Shown in pieces: positions 34,536 to 44,634 of a stretch of 44,672 bases of DNA. The DNA is from Gammaproteobacteria bacterium (lineage in GTDB: Bacteria; Pseudomonadota; Gammaproteobacteria; Arenicellales; Poriferihabitantaceae): contig VYGS01000059.1 in assembly GCA_009841725.1 (NCBI GenBank), forward strand, positions 1 to 44,672, given 5' to 3'. A program made the translations under genes and the position numbers. The number at the start of each line of letters is the position of its first letter. Positions within the stretch are counted from its first letter, which is position 1. The notes under the pieces were generated by a model. The model saw only the letters and a program-made list of their open reading frames with translations. It was not told where the DNA came from and made no database searches.

Positions 34536-34754
34536 ATGCTTCCCAGAACCATATCGATCATCACCGGGCTCGTCGGGTTCGTCATGCTGGCCATTTTCAT
34601 CATCGGCCTGTCCCACAGCATTTCGACCGGATTTGCCGGATTTTGGGGCGGCCTCCCCTTCGTCGTCATCATTGCGCTCATCCTGCCGATGGCCGCTTAC
34701 GATTACTGCGCCGAGAGCGTTCGGGAGCAGAACGGTTCGAAAAGCGGAAACTGA
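34536..34754 (+). CDS. Small two-pass membrane protein (72 residues)
   Basis: The product has two hydrophobic helices (about residues 5-25 and 38-56) joined by a short loop SHSISTGFAGFWGG, and a polar C-terminus AAYDYCAESVREQNGSKSGN. It lies between the amidase and the dehydrogenase of TRAP operon 2 on the same strand, 20 bp after the amidase stop, so co-transcription is likely. The family is not recognised. The ATG at 34536 lacks a clear ribosome binding site; the frame is open upstream but overlaps the amidase gene there. Confidence 0.55.
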   Translation: MLPRTISIITGLVGFVMLAIFIIGLSHSISTGFAGFWGGLPFVVIIALILPMAAYDYCAESVREQNGSKSGN

Positions 34755-34836
34755 CCGCCTTGCGGCCGAGAGCGGACCGGATTATCGTCACAATCTCCCG
34801 GCATGACCCGCGTCAGCTGGCAAACAGGCAACCTTG

Positions 34837-35802
34837 ATGAGCGAAAAACCCGTCCTGTGGGTGACACGAAAACTGTCCGCCAGCACCGAAGCGAGAGCCG
34901 CGCGGGACTACTGCGTGATCCTGAATCCGGACGACACCCTGGCCTCGGCGGATGACATCGTCGAGATGAGCCGCAAGGTCGACGCGATCCTGCCCTGCCA
35001 CTCGGAAATCTTCGACCGGGACGTGGCCGGCCGTCTCGCAAGCCGTGTCCGGATCATCGCCAATCACTCCGTCGGGGTCGATCACTGTGATCTCGAGGCC
35101 CTGTCCTCCCGGGGCATCGTGGTGACCAATACGCCGGACGTGCTGTCCGACGCGACCGCCGAGATCGCCATGCTCCTTCTGCTCGGCGCGGCGAGACGCG
35201 CGGCGGAGGGCGACATCCTGGTCCGCAACGGGCAATGGAGAAGCTGGAGCCCGTCGTTCATGGTCGGCCACCAGGTCACCGGCAAGCGCCTCGGCATCGT
35301 CGGCATGGGCCGGGTCGGGCAGGTGATGGCCAGGCGGGCCGCCGGATTCGACATGGAAATCCATTACCACAACCGCAGCCGACTTGATCCGGAACTCGAG
35401 AACGGCGCCGTGTTCCATGCCGAGCTCGATTCCCTGCTCGAGGTGTCGGAGTTCCTGTCGCTGCATTGCCCGGCCACCGCCGAAACCCGGGGGCTGATGA
35501 ATGCGAGGGCGTTCTCGATGCTTCCCGACAATGCGATTCTCGTCAATACCGCCCGGGGGGCGCTGGTGGACGAGAGCGCCTTGCTGGAGGCGCTCGACAG
35601 CGGCAAGGTCGCCGCGGCGGGGCTCGACTGTTTCCAGACGGAGCCGGGAGGCAATCCCGCCTTTGCCGGACATCCGAACGTCTTCATGCTCCCGCACATC
35701 GGAAGCGCGACCTTCGAGACCCGCGACGCGATGGGATTTCGCGCGCTCGACAACCTGGACGCGTATTTCAGCGGACGGGAACCCCGGGACAGGGTGGCCT
35801 GA
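34837..35802 (+). CDS. D-isomer-specific 2-hydroxyacid dehydrogenase
   Basis: The 321-residue product is a complete member of this NAD(P)-dependent family, near glyoxylate/hydroxypyruvate reductases. The dinucleotide motif is GIVGMGRVGQ (around 150), and the catalytic residues are expected in NTARGALVD (Arg), the TEP motif (Glu) and LPHIGSAT (His). The family interconverts 2-hydroxy and 2-oxo acids. It ends TRAP operon 2, so after uptake and amide cleavage a hydroxyacid or oxoacid may be processed here; that order is inferred. The ATG at 34837 follows an in-frame TTG and has a weak ribosome binding site. Confidence 0.92.
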   Translation: MSEKPVLWVTRKLSASTEARAARDYCVILNPDDTLASADDIVEMSRKVDAILPCHSEIFDRDVAGRLASRVRIIANHSVGVDHCDLEALSSRGIVVTNTPDVLSDATAEIAMLLLLGAARRAAEGDILVRNGQWRSWSPSFMVGHQVTGKRLGIVGMGRVGQVMARRAAGFDMEIHYHNRSRLDPELENGAVFHAELDSLLEVSEFLSLHCPATAETRGLMNARAFSMLPDNAILVNTARGALVDESALLEALDSGKVAAAGLDCFQTEPGGNPAFAGHPNVFMLPHIGSATFETRDAMGFRALDNLDAYFSGREPRDRVA

Positions 35803-35810
35803 TCCCGCCC

Positions 35811-35827
35811 GACGCCGGCTCGGCGTC
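35811..35827. terminator. Hairpin between convergent genes
   Basis: GACGCCG and CGGCGTC pair perfectly around GCT in the 35-bp gap between the dehydrogenase and the convergent argD. It could serve both directions. It lacks a T-run. Confidence 0.4.
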
Positions 35828-35837
35828 CGGGCCCGGC

Positions 35838-37109
35838 TTACGCGGATCGGTCCGCGGACTTGAGAAATCGCTCGACCGACCGGTCGAGACGCGCCAGCCC
35901 TTCCTCGACTTCCGCCTCGCTGATGTTGAGCGGCGGTGCCAGCCTGAGCACGCCGGGCCCGGCCACCAGGGTCAGCAGTCCCGATTCGGTGCATGCGGAC
36001 AGGAGATTGCGGGCCTTGCCCGCGTACCGCGATTCGAGCTCGCAGCCGAGCAAGAGGCCGATGCCGCGTATCTCGCTGAACAGTCCGTGCTTCGCGTTCA
36101 GCGCCTCGATCCCCGCGATCAGTTGCTGGCTTCGCTGCTCCACGTTGCCGAGCAGCTCGGGCGAGTTGATGATCTCAAGCACCTTGCCGGCGACGGCGCA
36201 GGCCATCGGATTGCCGCCGAAGGTGCTTCCGTGGCTGCCCACCACCAGATGGCCGGCGATCGGGTCGGTGGTCAGGACGGCGCTGACCGGGAAGCCGCAG
36301 CCGAGCGCCTTGGCCGTCGTCAGGATGTCCGGAACGACGCCGAGCCTCTCGTAGAGATAGAGCGAACCGGACCGGCCCATGCCCGTCTGCACCTCGTCGA
36401 AAATGAGCAGGGCGTCGTACCGGTCGCAGCATGCTCGGAGCGTCTGGACGAATTTCCGCGTGGCGGGGGTCACGCCGCCCTCGCCCTGGCAGGGCTCGAC
36501 GATCACGGCGCACGTCCTCTCCCCGTTCTTTTCGAACCACTTGGCCGCGGCGGCGGGGTCGTTGTACGGAAGGTGCGAAATGCCGGACGGGACCGGCCCA
36601 AACCCGCGGCTGTAGGCCGGCTGCCCTCCGGCACAGACCGTAAACAGGGTACGACCGTGAAACGCGTTGTCGAAGGCCAGAATCTCGTGCTTGTCCTCGC
36701 CGTGCCGGTCGTGCGCGACCCGGCGGGCGAGTTTCAGAGCCGCCTCGTTGGCCTCGGCTCCCGAATTGGCGAAAAACACCTTCTCGGCGAAGGTCGCGGC
36801 GCACAGCTTGCGCGCCAGTTCGAGCGCCGGGGCGTTGGTCAGAAGATTGCTGACGTGCCAGAGTTTCCCGGCCTGTTCGGTGAGCGCCTTGACCAGTTCG
36901 GGATGGGCATGCCCCAATGCGGAAACGGCGATTCCTCCGGCAAAATCCAGGTACCGCTTTCCGGACTCGTCCCACAGCCACGAGCCCCGGCCCCGAACCG
37001 GCACGATGTCCATCGGCGCATAGTTCGGCATCATGACCCGGTCGTGCAGATCCCTCAGGCGGGATGCCGCGGGATCGGATCGGGTTTCGGCTGTCGGGGA
37101 GTCGGGCAT
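35838..37109 (-). CDS. argD: Acetylornithine/succinylornithine-type aminotransferase
   Basis: The 423-residue product is a class III pyridoxal-phosphate aminotransferase of the ArgD/AstC group: VMMPNYAPMDIVPVRGRGS at the start, ANSGAEANEAALKLARR, AFHGRTLFTV, IVEPCQGEGG, LLIFDEVQTGMGRSG, and the cofactor Lys in ILTTAKALGCGFPVSA. It probably catalyses the acetylornithine step of arginine synthesis, and N-succinyldiaminopimelate transamination is also possible in this group. The N-terminus has about 25 residues before the usual start of ArgD, so an internal Met near residue 26 is an alternative start. It diverges from the ETF:quinone oxidoreductase gene across 96 bp. Confidence 0.9.
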   Translation of the reverse strand: MPDSPTAETRSDPAASRLRDLHDRVMMPNYAPMDIVPVRGRGSWLWDESGKRYLDFAGGIAVSALGHAHPELVKALTEQAGKLWHVSNLLTNAPALELARKLCAATFAEKVFFANSGAEANEAALKLARRVAHDRHGEDKHEILAFDNAFHGRTLFTVCAGGQPAYSRGFGPVPSGISHLPYNDPAAAAKWFEKNGERTCAVIVEPCQGEGGVTPATRKFVQTLRACCDRYDALLIFDEVQTGMGRSGSLYLYERLGVVPDILTTAKALGCGFPVSAVLTTDPIAGHLVVGSHGSTFGGNPMACAVAGKVLEIINSPELLGNVEQRSQQLIAGIEALNAKHGLFSEIRGIGLLLGCELESRYAGKARNLLSACTESGLLTLVAGPGVLRLAPPLNISEAEVEEGLARLDRSVERFLKSADRSA

Positions 37110-37205
37110 AATACGGGGACCGGCAAATGAAAAACTGGCATTTTACAGTTATCGGTAGCAAAATATCGGCAATTTTTCCCATTCAACATCTCTTGGAAAC
37201 CCAGC

Positions 37206-38861
37206 ATGACGCAAGAACTGCCTGAACGCGAATCGATGGAAGTCGATGTCGTTGTCGTGGGGGCGGGACCGGCCGGCCTCGCCACGGCCTGCCGCCTGAT
37301 GCAACTCGCCACCGAAAACGGCAGGGAGCTGTCCGTGGTCGTTTTGGAGAAGGGTTCCGAAGTCGGCGCCCACATCCTCTCGGGCGCCCTGTTCGAGCCG
37401 AGAGCGCTGAACGAGCTGTTCCCGGACTGGAAGGACATGGAGGCGCCGCTCAACACTCCGGTGACCCGGGATCAGGTCTACCTGTTCAAGAACGCGTCCA
37501 GGGCGAGCCGGATGCCGCTCTGGATGGTCCCCAAGCCCATGCACAACGAGGGCAACTACATCATCAGTCTGGGCGAGCTGTGCCGGTGGCTGGCCCAGCA
37601 GGCGGAAAATCTCGGCGTGGAAATCTACCCCGGCTTTCCCGCGTCGGAAGTCCTGTATCACGAGGACGGCAGCATCAAGGGCGTCGCCACCGGGGAGATG
37701 GGACGCGGGGCCGACGGCCAGCCGAAAGACAGCTACGAGCCGGGAATGGAGCTTCACGCGGCGGTCACGGTCTTTGCCGAAGGGTGCCGCGGACACCTGG
37801 GCAAGGAGCTGATCCGAAAGTTCGAGCTGGACCGCTCTGCCCAGACCCAGCACTACGGGATCGGGATCAAGGAGTTGTGGAAGATCGACTCCTCCAGGCA
37901 CGAGGCCGGTCTCGTCGTCCACGGCGGCGGCTGGCCGCTGTCCGAGCACGGCGCGTCGGGCGGTTCGTTCCTGTACCACCTCGGTGACGATCTCGTGTCC
38001 ATGGGTCTGATCACGGATCTCGGCTATGCCAACCCGTACATCAGCCCTTTCGACGAGTTGCAGCGATTCAAGCACCATCCCGTCATCCGGCAGTATCTCG
38101 AAGGCGGCGAGCGGATCGCCTACGGCGCCCGGGCGATCACCAAGGGCGGCCTCAACGCCCTGCCCAAGATGACCCTGCCCAATGCGCTGCTGATCGGGTG
38201 CGACGCCGGGACGCTCAACTTTTCCAAGATCAAGGGATCGCACACCGCGATGAAGTCCGGCCTCCTGGCCGCGGAGTCGGTGTTCCGGTTTCTCCAGGGC
38301 GAGAGCGCCCTCGACGACTTCGAGCACCACTTCAAGTCCTCGTGGCTCTACCAGGAACTCCACCGGTCCCGGAATTTCGGCGCGGCCCTTCACAAGTTCG
38401 GCGTATGGATGGGCGGGGCCTACAACTACATGGACCAGAACTGGTTCTCGGGAAAAATGCCTTTCAAGCTGTCCGATCCGGTTCCCGACCACGAGTCGCT
38501 TCAGGAGGCCGAGCGGTTCCAGCCGATCGACTACCCGAAACCGGACGGCGTGCTCAGTTTCGACAAGACCTCCTCGGTGTTTCTATCCAGCACGAACCAC
38601 GAGGAGGACCAGCCGGTCCACCTCTGTCTCGCCGAGCCCTCCAGGGCGGTCGAATGGAACCTGAGCCGGTACGCGGGACCGGAGGAGCGCTTCTGCCCGG
38701 CCGGCGTCTACGAGTTCGTCGACGAGGACGGGTCGAAACGGCTGCAGATCAATGCGCAGAACTGCGTGCACTGCAAGACCTGCGACATCAAGGATCCGAC
38801 CGGAAACATCAACTGGGTGACGCCCGAAGGTGCCGGGGGACCGAACTACGCCAACATGTAG
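37206..38861 (+). CDS. Electron transfer flavoprotein-ubiquinone oxidoreductase
   Basis: The 551-residue product matches ETF-QO. The FAD motif is VVVGAGPAGLATA near residue 17, GSEVGAHILSGA follows, and a C-terminal ferredoxin-like part holds the four-Cys 4Fe-4S site: Cys in FCPAGVYEF and the cluster NCVHCKTCDIKDPTGNI. The enzyme takes electrons from ETF, which is loaded by acyl-CoA, dimethylglycine and sarcosine dehydrogenases, and passes them to ubiquinone in the inner membrane. It is thus a candidate sink for the flavoprotein encoded at 3497. ETF genes are not in this window. The gene is convergent with purL, with only 12 bp between the stops. Confidence 0.96.
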   Translation: MTQELPERESMEVDVVVVGAGPAGLATACRLMQLATENGRELSVVVLEKGSEVGAHILSGALFEPRALNELFPDWKDMEAPLNTPVTRDQVYLFKNASRASRMPLWMVPKPMHNEGNYIISLGELCRWLAQQAENLGVEIYPGFPASEVLYHEDGSIKGVATGEMGRGADGQPKDSYEPGMELHAAVTVFAEGCRGHLGKELIRKFELDRSAQTQHYGIGIKELWKIDSSRHEAGLVVHGGGWPLSEHGASGGSFLYHLGDDLVSMGLITDLGYANPYISPFDELQRFKHHPVIRQYLEGGERIAYGARAITKGGLNALPKMTLPNALLIGCDAGTLNFSKIKGSHTAMKSGLLAAESVFRFLQGESALDDFEHHFKSSWLYQELHRSRNFGAALHKFGVWMGGAYNYMDQNWFSGKMPFKLSDPVPDHESLQEAERFQPIDYPKPDGVLSFDKTSSVFLSSTNHEEDQPVHLCLAEPSRAVEWNLSRYAGPEERFCPAGVYEFVDEDGSKRLQINAQNCVHCKTCDIKDPTGNINWVTPEGAGGPNYANM

Positions 38862-38873
38862 GCGCGGCGGGAC

Positions 38874-41800
38874 CTATCCGATCCAGTTCCGCGCGTTTAG
38901 GAACATCCTGATCCAGGGGCTGTATTCGCCCCAGCCGTCGGGATGCCAGGAATTCGAGACGGTGCGCACGACGCGCTCGGGATGCGGCATCATGATCGTG
39001 AAGCGGCCGTCCCGGCTGGTGAACCCGGTCAACCCTCCGGACGAGCCGTTGGGATTCAGGGGATAGTGGTCCGTCGGACGGCCCCGGTTGTCCACGAATC
39101 GCAGACAGACCTGATCGCCCGTCTCGAGCGCGGCCGAATCCGCGGCATCCCTGAACCGCACCCTCCCCTCGCCGTGAGCGGTCGAGACGGGGATCATGGA
39201 GCCCTTCATGCCGGCCATCAGGATCGAGGTCTCCGACAGGATTTCCGTCATGACGAAACGGGCCTCGAACTGCTCCGAGGCATTGCGCACGAAATCCGGC
39301 CAGTGCTGTGCGCCCGGAATGATCTCCCGGATGCTCGAGAACATCTGGCAGCCGTTGCAGATGCCGAGCGCGAAGGTATCGGACCGGGCGAAGAACGCCT
39401 CGAAGGCATCCTTGAGCGCGGCGTTGTACAGGATCGATTTGCCCCACCCCGCTCCCGCGCCGAGCACGTCTCCGAACGAGAATCCCCCTCCGGCGGCCAG
39501 CCCCTGAAATTCCTCCAGGCCGAGACCGGCCACGATGTCGGTCATCGTGACGTCGTGCGGCGAGAAGCCGGCGAACTCGAACGCGGCCGCCAGCTCGACG
39601 TGGCCGTTGACGCCCTGTTCGCGCAGGATCGCGACCCGGGGCCGGTCGGCATGAATGTGCGGGGCTTCGAATATCCGCCTGGACAGATCCTGATCGTGTT
39701 CGAAGGTCAGGCGGCAGAACAGCCCGGGATCGTCCCGGTCCGCGATCCTGAGATATTCCCGGTCCGCACAGGCCGGATTGTCGCGCAGCCGCTGCATCTG
39801 CCAGGTGCTGCTCGACCAGGCCTGCTGACAGACCGTGCGGGACTGCGACAGCAGCAGAGCGTCCCCCTTGAGAATGTCCAGCCGGTCGTCCGGGTTGACG
39901 GCGCCGATTTCGCTGACGAGATCGTCCACACCCCATGACCGGGCCCATTTTTCGACTTCGGGCATCCGGCTCCGCTCGACCTGGATCACCGCTCCGAGCT
40001 CCTCGTTGAACAGGTAGCCCGGAATGTCGCGTTCGGTCTGCGGGATCGTGAGCGAGATGCCGCAGCGCGCGGCAAACATCATCTCGCAGACGGCCGAGAC
40101 CAGCCCCCCGTCGGAGCGGTCGTGGTAGGCCAGGGCAAGCCGGTTCTTCAACAGCGCCTGGACGAAGCCGAAGAATTTCCCGAGCCAGTCCGGCTCGTCG
40201 AGATCGGCGGGATCGTCCTGCGGCTGGCCGGTCACCTGAGCCAGGATGCTTCCTCCCAACCGATTCTTTCCCCGCCCCAGATCGACAAGCAGCAGCACCG
40301 TGTCCCGGCCGTCCTGCACCAGTTCGGGCGTCAGGGTGGCGCGCACATCCCGAACTTGCGCAAATCCGCTCACGATCAGCGACAACGGGGCCACCACCTT
40401 GCGTTCGTGCCCTTCAGAGTCCTGCCACACGGTTCGCATGGACATCGAGTCCTTGCCGACGGGAATGGAGAGGCCGAGCGTGGTGCAGACGTCCTGCGTG
40501 ACCGAGCGGACGGTTTCGTAAAGGGCCGCGTCGTGCCCGGGCTCCCCGGCCGCCACCATCCAGTTGGCCGACAGGCGGATCTTCCCGATCTCCCCGATGT
40601 CCGCCGCGGCCAGATTCGTGACGGCCTCGCCGATCGCCATGCGCCCGCTCGCCGGCGCATCGACAACCGCCACCGGAGTCCGCTCGCCGATGCCCATGGC
40701 CTGCCCGGAATGCGAGCGGTACCCGGATGCCGCGATCCCGACATCCGCCACCGGAACCTGCCACCGTCCCACCATCTGGTCCCGTGCAATCAGCCCCGTG
40801 ACGCTTCGATCGCCGATAGTCACGAGAAAGGTCTTGTCGCCGACCGTCGGGTGGCCGAGCACCCTGTCGAGCAATTCGTCAAGCGGCTCCTCCCATCTGC
40901 CCGGCGCCTTCGGCGGCGGTGCTTCGCTGACGGCGTCGCGCTCCATCCGAGGCGCGAAGTCGAACAGGAATTCCATGGGCAGGTCGACCGGGTCGGGATC
41001 GTTTTCGAACAGCGCGTCCGTCAGCACCAGTTTCCGCTCGGAGACCGCTTCGCCGACCACGGCATGCGGACAACGCTCCCTGCGGCAGAGTTTCTCGAAC
41101 ATTTCCAGCCGGTCGCGCTCGACAGCGAGGACATAGCGCTCCTGGGACTCGTTGCACCACACCTGCATCGGCGACATGGACGGCTCGTCGTTCGGAACGT
41201 TCCGCAACTCGAACACTCCGCCGCACAGGGAGTCGTGAACAAGCTCCGGCAGCGCGTTGCACAACCCGCCCGCCCCGACATCGTGAATGGAGAGAATCGG
41301 ACTGTCCGGCCCCAGCTCGCAACATGCGTTGATGACCTCCTGGCAGCGCCGCTGCATTTCCGCGTTCTCGCGCTGCACCGAGGCGAAGTCAAGCTCCTCG
41401 GCAGAACTGCCGGAGGCGGTGCTCGAGGCGGAACCGCCTCCGAGCCCGATCAGCATTCCCGGGCCGCCGAGGACCACGATCGGAGTCCGCTCGGGAATCT
41501 TTCCCTTCTCGACATGATCGGGCCGGATGCCTCCCACGCCGCCAGCGAGCATGATCGGCTTGTGATATCCGTGGCGTACGCCGCCGTCTGCGGATTCCGA
41601 TTCGAAGACCCTGAAATAGCCGGATACGCAGGGCCGCCCGAACTCGTTGTTGAAGGCCGCCGCCCCGACAGGGGCCTCGGTCATGATCTGCAGGGGGCTG
41701 GCGATCCGGCCGGGACGGCTTTCAGGACCTTCCCAGGGCCGCGCCATGCCGGGGAGCCGAAGATGGGACACGGAATAGCCGACCAGCCCGGCCCGCGGGC

Positions 41801-42800
41801 GGCCGCCCCGGCCCGTCGCCCCCTCGTCGCGGATCTCGCCGCCGGAGCCGGTTGCGGCACCCGGATAGGGCGAGATCGCGACCGGATGGTTGTGGGTCTC
41901 GACCTTGATCGTGTAGTGCTGCGTCTCGTCGCCATAGGCGTAGACCCGATCCGCAGTGCCGGGGGCAAACCGGGCAATGGGGTCACCCTCGATGACGGCG
42001 GCGTTGTCCGAATAGGCGGACAGCGTTCCGGCCGGATTCGAGGCATGGGTCTGTCGGATCATCCCGAACAGGGAATGGTCGGCCGCCTGTCCGTCTATCG
42101 TCCATCTCGAATTGAAGATCTTGTGGCGGCAATGCTCGGAGTTGATCTGGGCGAACATCATGAGCTCGGCGTCGGTCGGATTTCGGCCCATCCGGACGAA
42201 CCGGTCATGAAGGTAGTCGAGTTCCGCCGCATTCAGGGCAAAGCCGGATTCGTCATTGGCCCGAACCAGCGCCTCGCGTCCGCCTCCCAGGACATCGACT
42301 ACGGACAGCGGAGCGGGAACCGCATGGACGAACAGGGCTTCGGCCTGCGATTCGTTCCCGAGAACCGATTGCGTCATCGGATCGTAGACGATGCCGCCGA
42401 GTATGTCGTGGCCGGACGCGGCAAATCCTTTCCCGACGCCGCGAAACGCCCAGGAGAATCCCCTCTCGACACGAACGACCGGCTCCAGTCCGCACAGGTG
42501 AAAGATGTCCGTGGCCTTGCTCGACCAGGGGGAGATGGTCCCGATGCGCGGCACGACCAGCAATCGCGGGCCGCCATCGGCCGTGCGCGAAGAGGCGCGG
42601 GCGGTGTCCGGATTTTCGATTCCGAGCAGGGCGCGGATCGTCTCGGCGTGTTCCGGATCCGGCTGCCTCTCGAGTTCGATGAAGTAGATGTGGCGGACCC
42701 GGATGTCTTCGCAGCCGCCCAACGCCCTGGCAAGATCCCGCACGACACGGCGGCGGCGAAACTCCGAAAGCGCTTCGCCCCCGTAGAGCGTCAGGATCAT
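38874..42800 (-). CDS. purL: Phosphoribosylformylglycinamidine synthase
   Basis: The 1,308-residue product is the single-chain PurL of gamma- and betaproteobacteria, which makes formylglycinamidine ribonucleotide in purine synthesis. The N-terminal domain starts [19 protein letters not shown]. The two synthetase halves contain [49 protein letters not shown] and [13 protein letters not shown]. The C-terminal glutaminase domain has the nucleophile Cys in [11 protein letters not shown] and the His in [11 protein letters not shown]. The ATG at 42800 is chosen because it opens the usual first strand; the frame is open upstream but overlaps dapA. It follows dapA by 23 bp on the same strand and may be co-transcribed. 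Confidence 0.97.
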   Translation of the reverse strand: MILTLYGGEALSEFRRRRVVRDLARALGGCEDIRVRHIYFIELERQPDPEHAETIRALLGIENPDTARASSRTADGGPRLLVVPRIGTISPWSSKATDIFHLCGLEPVVRVERGFSWAFRGVGKGFAASGHDILGGIVYDPMTQSVLGNESQAEALFVHAVPAPLSVVDVLGGGREALVRANDESGFALNAAELDYLHDRFVRMGRNPTDAELMMFAQINSEHCRHKIFNSRWTIDGQAADHSLFGMIRQTHASNPAGTLSAYSDNAAVIEGDPIARFAPGTADRVYAYGDETQHYTIKVETHNHPVAISPYPGAATGSGGEIRDEGATGRGGRPRAGLVGYSVSHLRLPGMARPWEGPESRPGRIASPLQIMTEAPVGAAAFNNEFGRPCVSGYFRVFESESADGGVRHGYHKPIMLAGGVGGIRPDHVEKGKIPERTPIVVLGGPGMLIGLGGGSASSTASGSSAEELDFASVQRENAEMQRRCQEVINACCELGPDSPILSIHDVGAGGLCNALPELVHDSLCGGVFELRNVPNDEPSMSPMQVWCNESQERYVLAVERDRLEMFEKLCRRERCPHAVVGEAVSERKLVLTDALFENDPDPVDLPMEFLFDFAPRMERDAVSEAPPPKAPGRWEEPLDELLDRVLGHPTVGDKTFLVTIGDRSVTGLIARDQMVGRWQVPVADVGIAASGYRSHSGQAMGIGERTPVAVVDAPASGRMAIGEAVTNLAAADIGEIGKIRLSANWMVAAGEPGHDAALYETVRSVTQDVCTTLGLSIPVGKDSMSMRTVWQDSEGHERKVVAPLSLIVSGFAQVRDVRATLTPELVQDGRDTVLLLVDLGRGKNRLGGSILAQVTGQPQDDPADLDEPDWLGKFFGFVQALLKNRLALAYHDRSDGGLVSAVCEMMFAARCGISLTIPQTERDIPGYLFNEELGAVIQVERSRMPEVEKWARSWGVDDLVSEIGAVNPDDRLDILKGDALLLSQSRTVCQQAWSSSTWQMQRLRDNPACADREYLRIADRDDPGLFCRLTFEHDQDLSRRIFEAPHIHADRPRVAILREQGVNGHVELAAAFEFAGFSPHDVTMTDIVAGLGLEEFQGLAAGGGFSFGDVLGAGAGWGKSILYNAALKDAFEAFFARSDTFALGICNGCQMFSSIREIIPGAQHWPDFVRNASEQFEARFVMTEILSETSILMAGMKGSMIPVSTAHGEGRVRFRDAADSAALETGDQVCLRFVDNRGRPTDHYPLNPNGSSGGLTGFTSRDGRFTIMMPHPERVVRTVSNSWHPDGWGEYSPWIRMFLNARNWIG

Positions 42801-42823
42801 GCGTCGGACAGACGGGAGGCGGG

Positions 42824-43699
42824 TCAGGCGGCCCCGGCGATCTTCATCGCGCGGCGGACCGGATCGTGAAACTCCTCGGACAACCAGGTCATCGGGAGTC
42901 GAATCCCGTCCCGGATACGTCCCATCGCCCGAAGGGCCCATTTCGAGGGAATCGGGTTGGATTCGAGAAACAGGGCGTCGTGCAGGGGATTCAGCCGGTC
43001 ATTCAGTTCCTCCGCCCTGGCAAGATCCCCGTCGAGCGCCGCGCTGCACATTTCGCTCATGAGAGCGGGGGTGACATTCGCGGTGACGGAAATGCAGCCG
43101 TCCCCGCCGGCCTTCATCAACTCGAGCGCGGTGTCGTCGTTGCCGGAATACACCGCGAAATCGCTTCCGCATCGGGTCTTCAAATCCGCAACCCTGGGAA
43201 TGTCCGACGTCGCGTCCTTGATGCCGACGATGTTCGGCACTTCGGACAGCCGGACCACGGTGTCGTTGACCATGTCGAGCGACGTCCGGCCCGGAACGTT
43301 GTACAGGATTTGCGGCACGTCGACGCGTTCCGCGATGTGGGAAAAATGCGCCACCAGCCCGTGCTGCGTCGGCTTGTTGTAGTACGGCACCACCTGCAGG
43401 CAGGCGTGGATGTCGTACCGGGCCGCGCGTTCGGTCAGCTCGAGCGCCTCGGCGGTCGAGTTCGCGCCCGTGCCGGCGATGACCGGAATCCGCCCGGACA
43501 CGTATTCCACGGTCTTGGCAATCACTTCGATCTGCTCGTCGACGGTCAGGGTCGCCGATTCGCCGGTCGTTCCGACCGAGATGATGGCACGGGTCCCGCT
43601 TTCGACATGAAAATCCACGAGGCCGGCCAGACTCTCGAAGTCGACCGTCCCGTCCGGGTGCATGGGGGTGACAAGCGCAACAAGGCTTCCTCTTAGCAT
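42824..43699 (-). CDS. dapA: 4-hydroxy-tetrahydrodipicolinate synthase
   Basis: The 291-residue product matches DapA with the same numbering as the E. coli enzyme: Thr44-Thr45 in VGTTGES, Tyr107 in PYYNKP, Tyr133 and Arg138 in LYNVPGRTS, and the Schiff-base Lys161 in VGIKDAT. It condenses pyruvate with aspartate semialdehyde in lysine and peptidoglycan-precursor synthesis, in the cytoplasm. The ATG at 43699 gives the standard N-terminus [13 protein letters not shown]. It diverges from the glutamine amidotransferase gene across 90 bp and precedes purL. Confidence 0.97.
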   Translation of the reverse strand: MLRGSLVALVTPMHPDGTVDFESLAGLVDFHVESGTRAIISVGTTGESATLTVDEQIEVIAKTVEYVSGRIPVIAGTGANSTAEALELTERAARYDIHACLQVVPYYNKPTQHGLVAHFSHIAERVDVPQILYNVPGRTSLDMVNDTVVRLSEVPNIVGIKDATSDIPRVADLKTRCGSDFAVYSGNDDTALELMKAGGDGCISVTANVTPALMSEMCSAALDGDLARAEELNDRLNPLHDALFLESNPIPSKWALRAMGRIRDGIRLPMTWLSEEFHDPVRRAMKIAGAA

Positions 43700-43789
43700 G
43701 TCTGCTTCCGATAACAATGGCTTTTTCGATAGCCGGAATGGTACTACAATTCCCCTTCGGGAACACGCTCGCCGGACCATCGATTTCGC

Positions 43790-44533
43790 ATGAACAGATC
43801 GCACCAGACACGCATCGGACTGCTGCTTTGCGACGACGTGGACCGGGACTCGCAGGACCTGTACGGCACCTACAGCAACATGTACCAGCACGGCCTGGAT
43901 TCGGAGCGCACATCGATCGATCTGGTTCCGATCCGTTGCTTCGAGGGGGAATCCCCGCCGGACTCGCCCGGGGACTATGCCGGGTATATCGTCACCGGTT
44001 CGCGATACGGCGTCTACGAGGACCGGCCATGGATCGGCGATCTGCTGCAATTCATCCGCGATTGCCGGGATTCCCGATCCCGGGTGGTCGGGGTGTGCTT
44101 CGGCCATCAGGCGATCGCGCATGCGCTCGGCGGGCGCACGGAAAAATCCCCTGCCGGCTGGGGGTTCGGCATTCATGCCTCGACGATCACCCGCCGCCAG
44201 CCCTGGATGACGGACTACGAGATGCTCGACGGCGACGTGTACAACCTGGTGGTGATCCATCAGGATCAGGTGGTCGAAGTGCCGCCGATGTTCGAGACCA
44301 TCGCCAGCAACCGGTTCTGCCCCCACAGCATGATCGTCTCCGGCACGACAATGCTCGGCATCCAGGGCCATCCCGAGTTTTCGCGGGAATTCTGCCGATT
44401 CCGGGCCGATTTTCGCAAGGACCTCATCGGGCCGGAAATCTACGCGTCCACGATCCGCTCCCTCAAGGAGAAGTCGCTGCACTCGCAGACGGTGCTCAAG
44501 TGGATCTGCCGATTCCTGCTGATGCCCCGCTGA
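43790..44533 (+). CDS. Class I glutamine amidotransferase (GMP synthase-like)
   Basis: The 247-residue product is a stand-alone class I glutaminase domain. The nucleophile Cys lies in VGVCFGHQAIAHALGG, the His in LGIQGHPEFS, and the expected Glu follows the His. Length and layout match the group of GMP-synthase-glutaminase-like proteins that hydrolyse gamma-glutamyl amides or transfer ammonia to an unknown acceptor. It starts divergently to dapA. TACAAT at 43745-43750 could be its -10 box, 40 bp upstream. No partner synthetase is adjacent. Confidence 0.9.
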   Translation: MNRSHQTRIGLLLCDDVDRDSQDLYGTYSNMYQHGLDSERTSIDLVPIRCFEGESPPDSPGDYAGYIVTGSRYGVYEDRPWIGDLLQFIRDCRDSRSRVVGVCFGHQAIAHALGGRTEKSPAGWGFGIHASTITRRQPWMTDYEMLDGDVYNLVVIHQDQVVEVPPMFETIASNRFCPHSMIVSGTTMLGIQGHPEFSREFCRFRADFRKDLIGPEIYASTIRSLKEKSLHSQTVLKWICRFLLMPR

Positions 44534-44634
44534 TCCGCGCCGGATGGCCGGGCCCACAGACACTGCGCGCGGAGGTGCCCTCGATGCCGAGCACGTCGAT
44601 CCGGATTCTTGCGCCTGTTGTTAAGAGCAAATAG

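Noticed and set aside
40122-42869. Long open frame opposite purL
   Set aside because: It has no recognisable motifs and a shadow-like composition; purL is unmistakable on the other strand.
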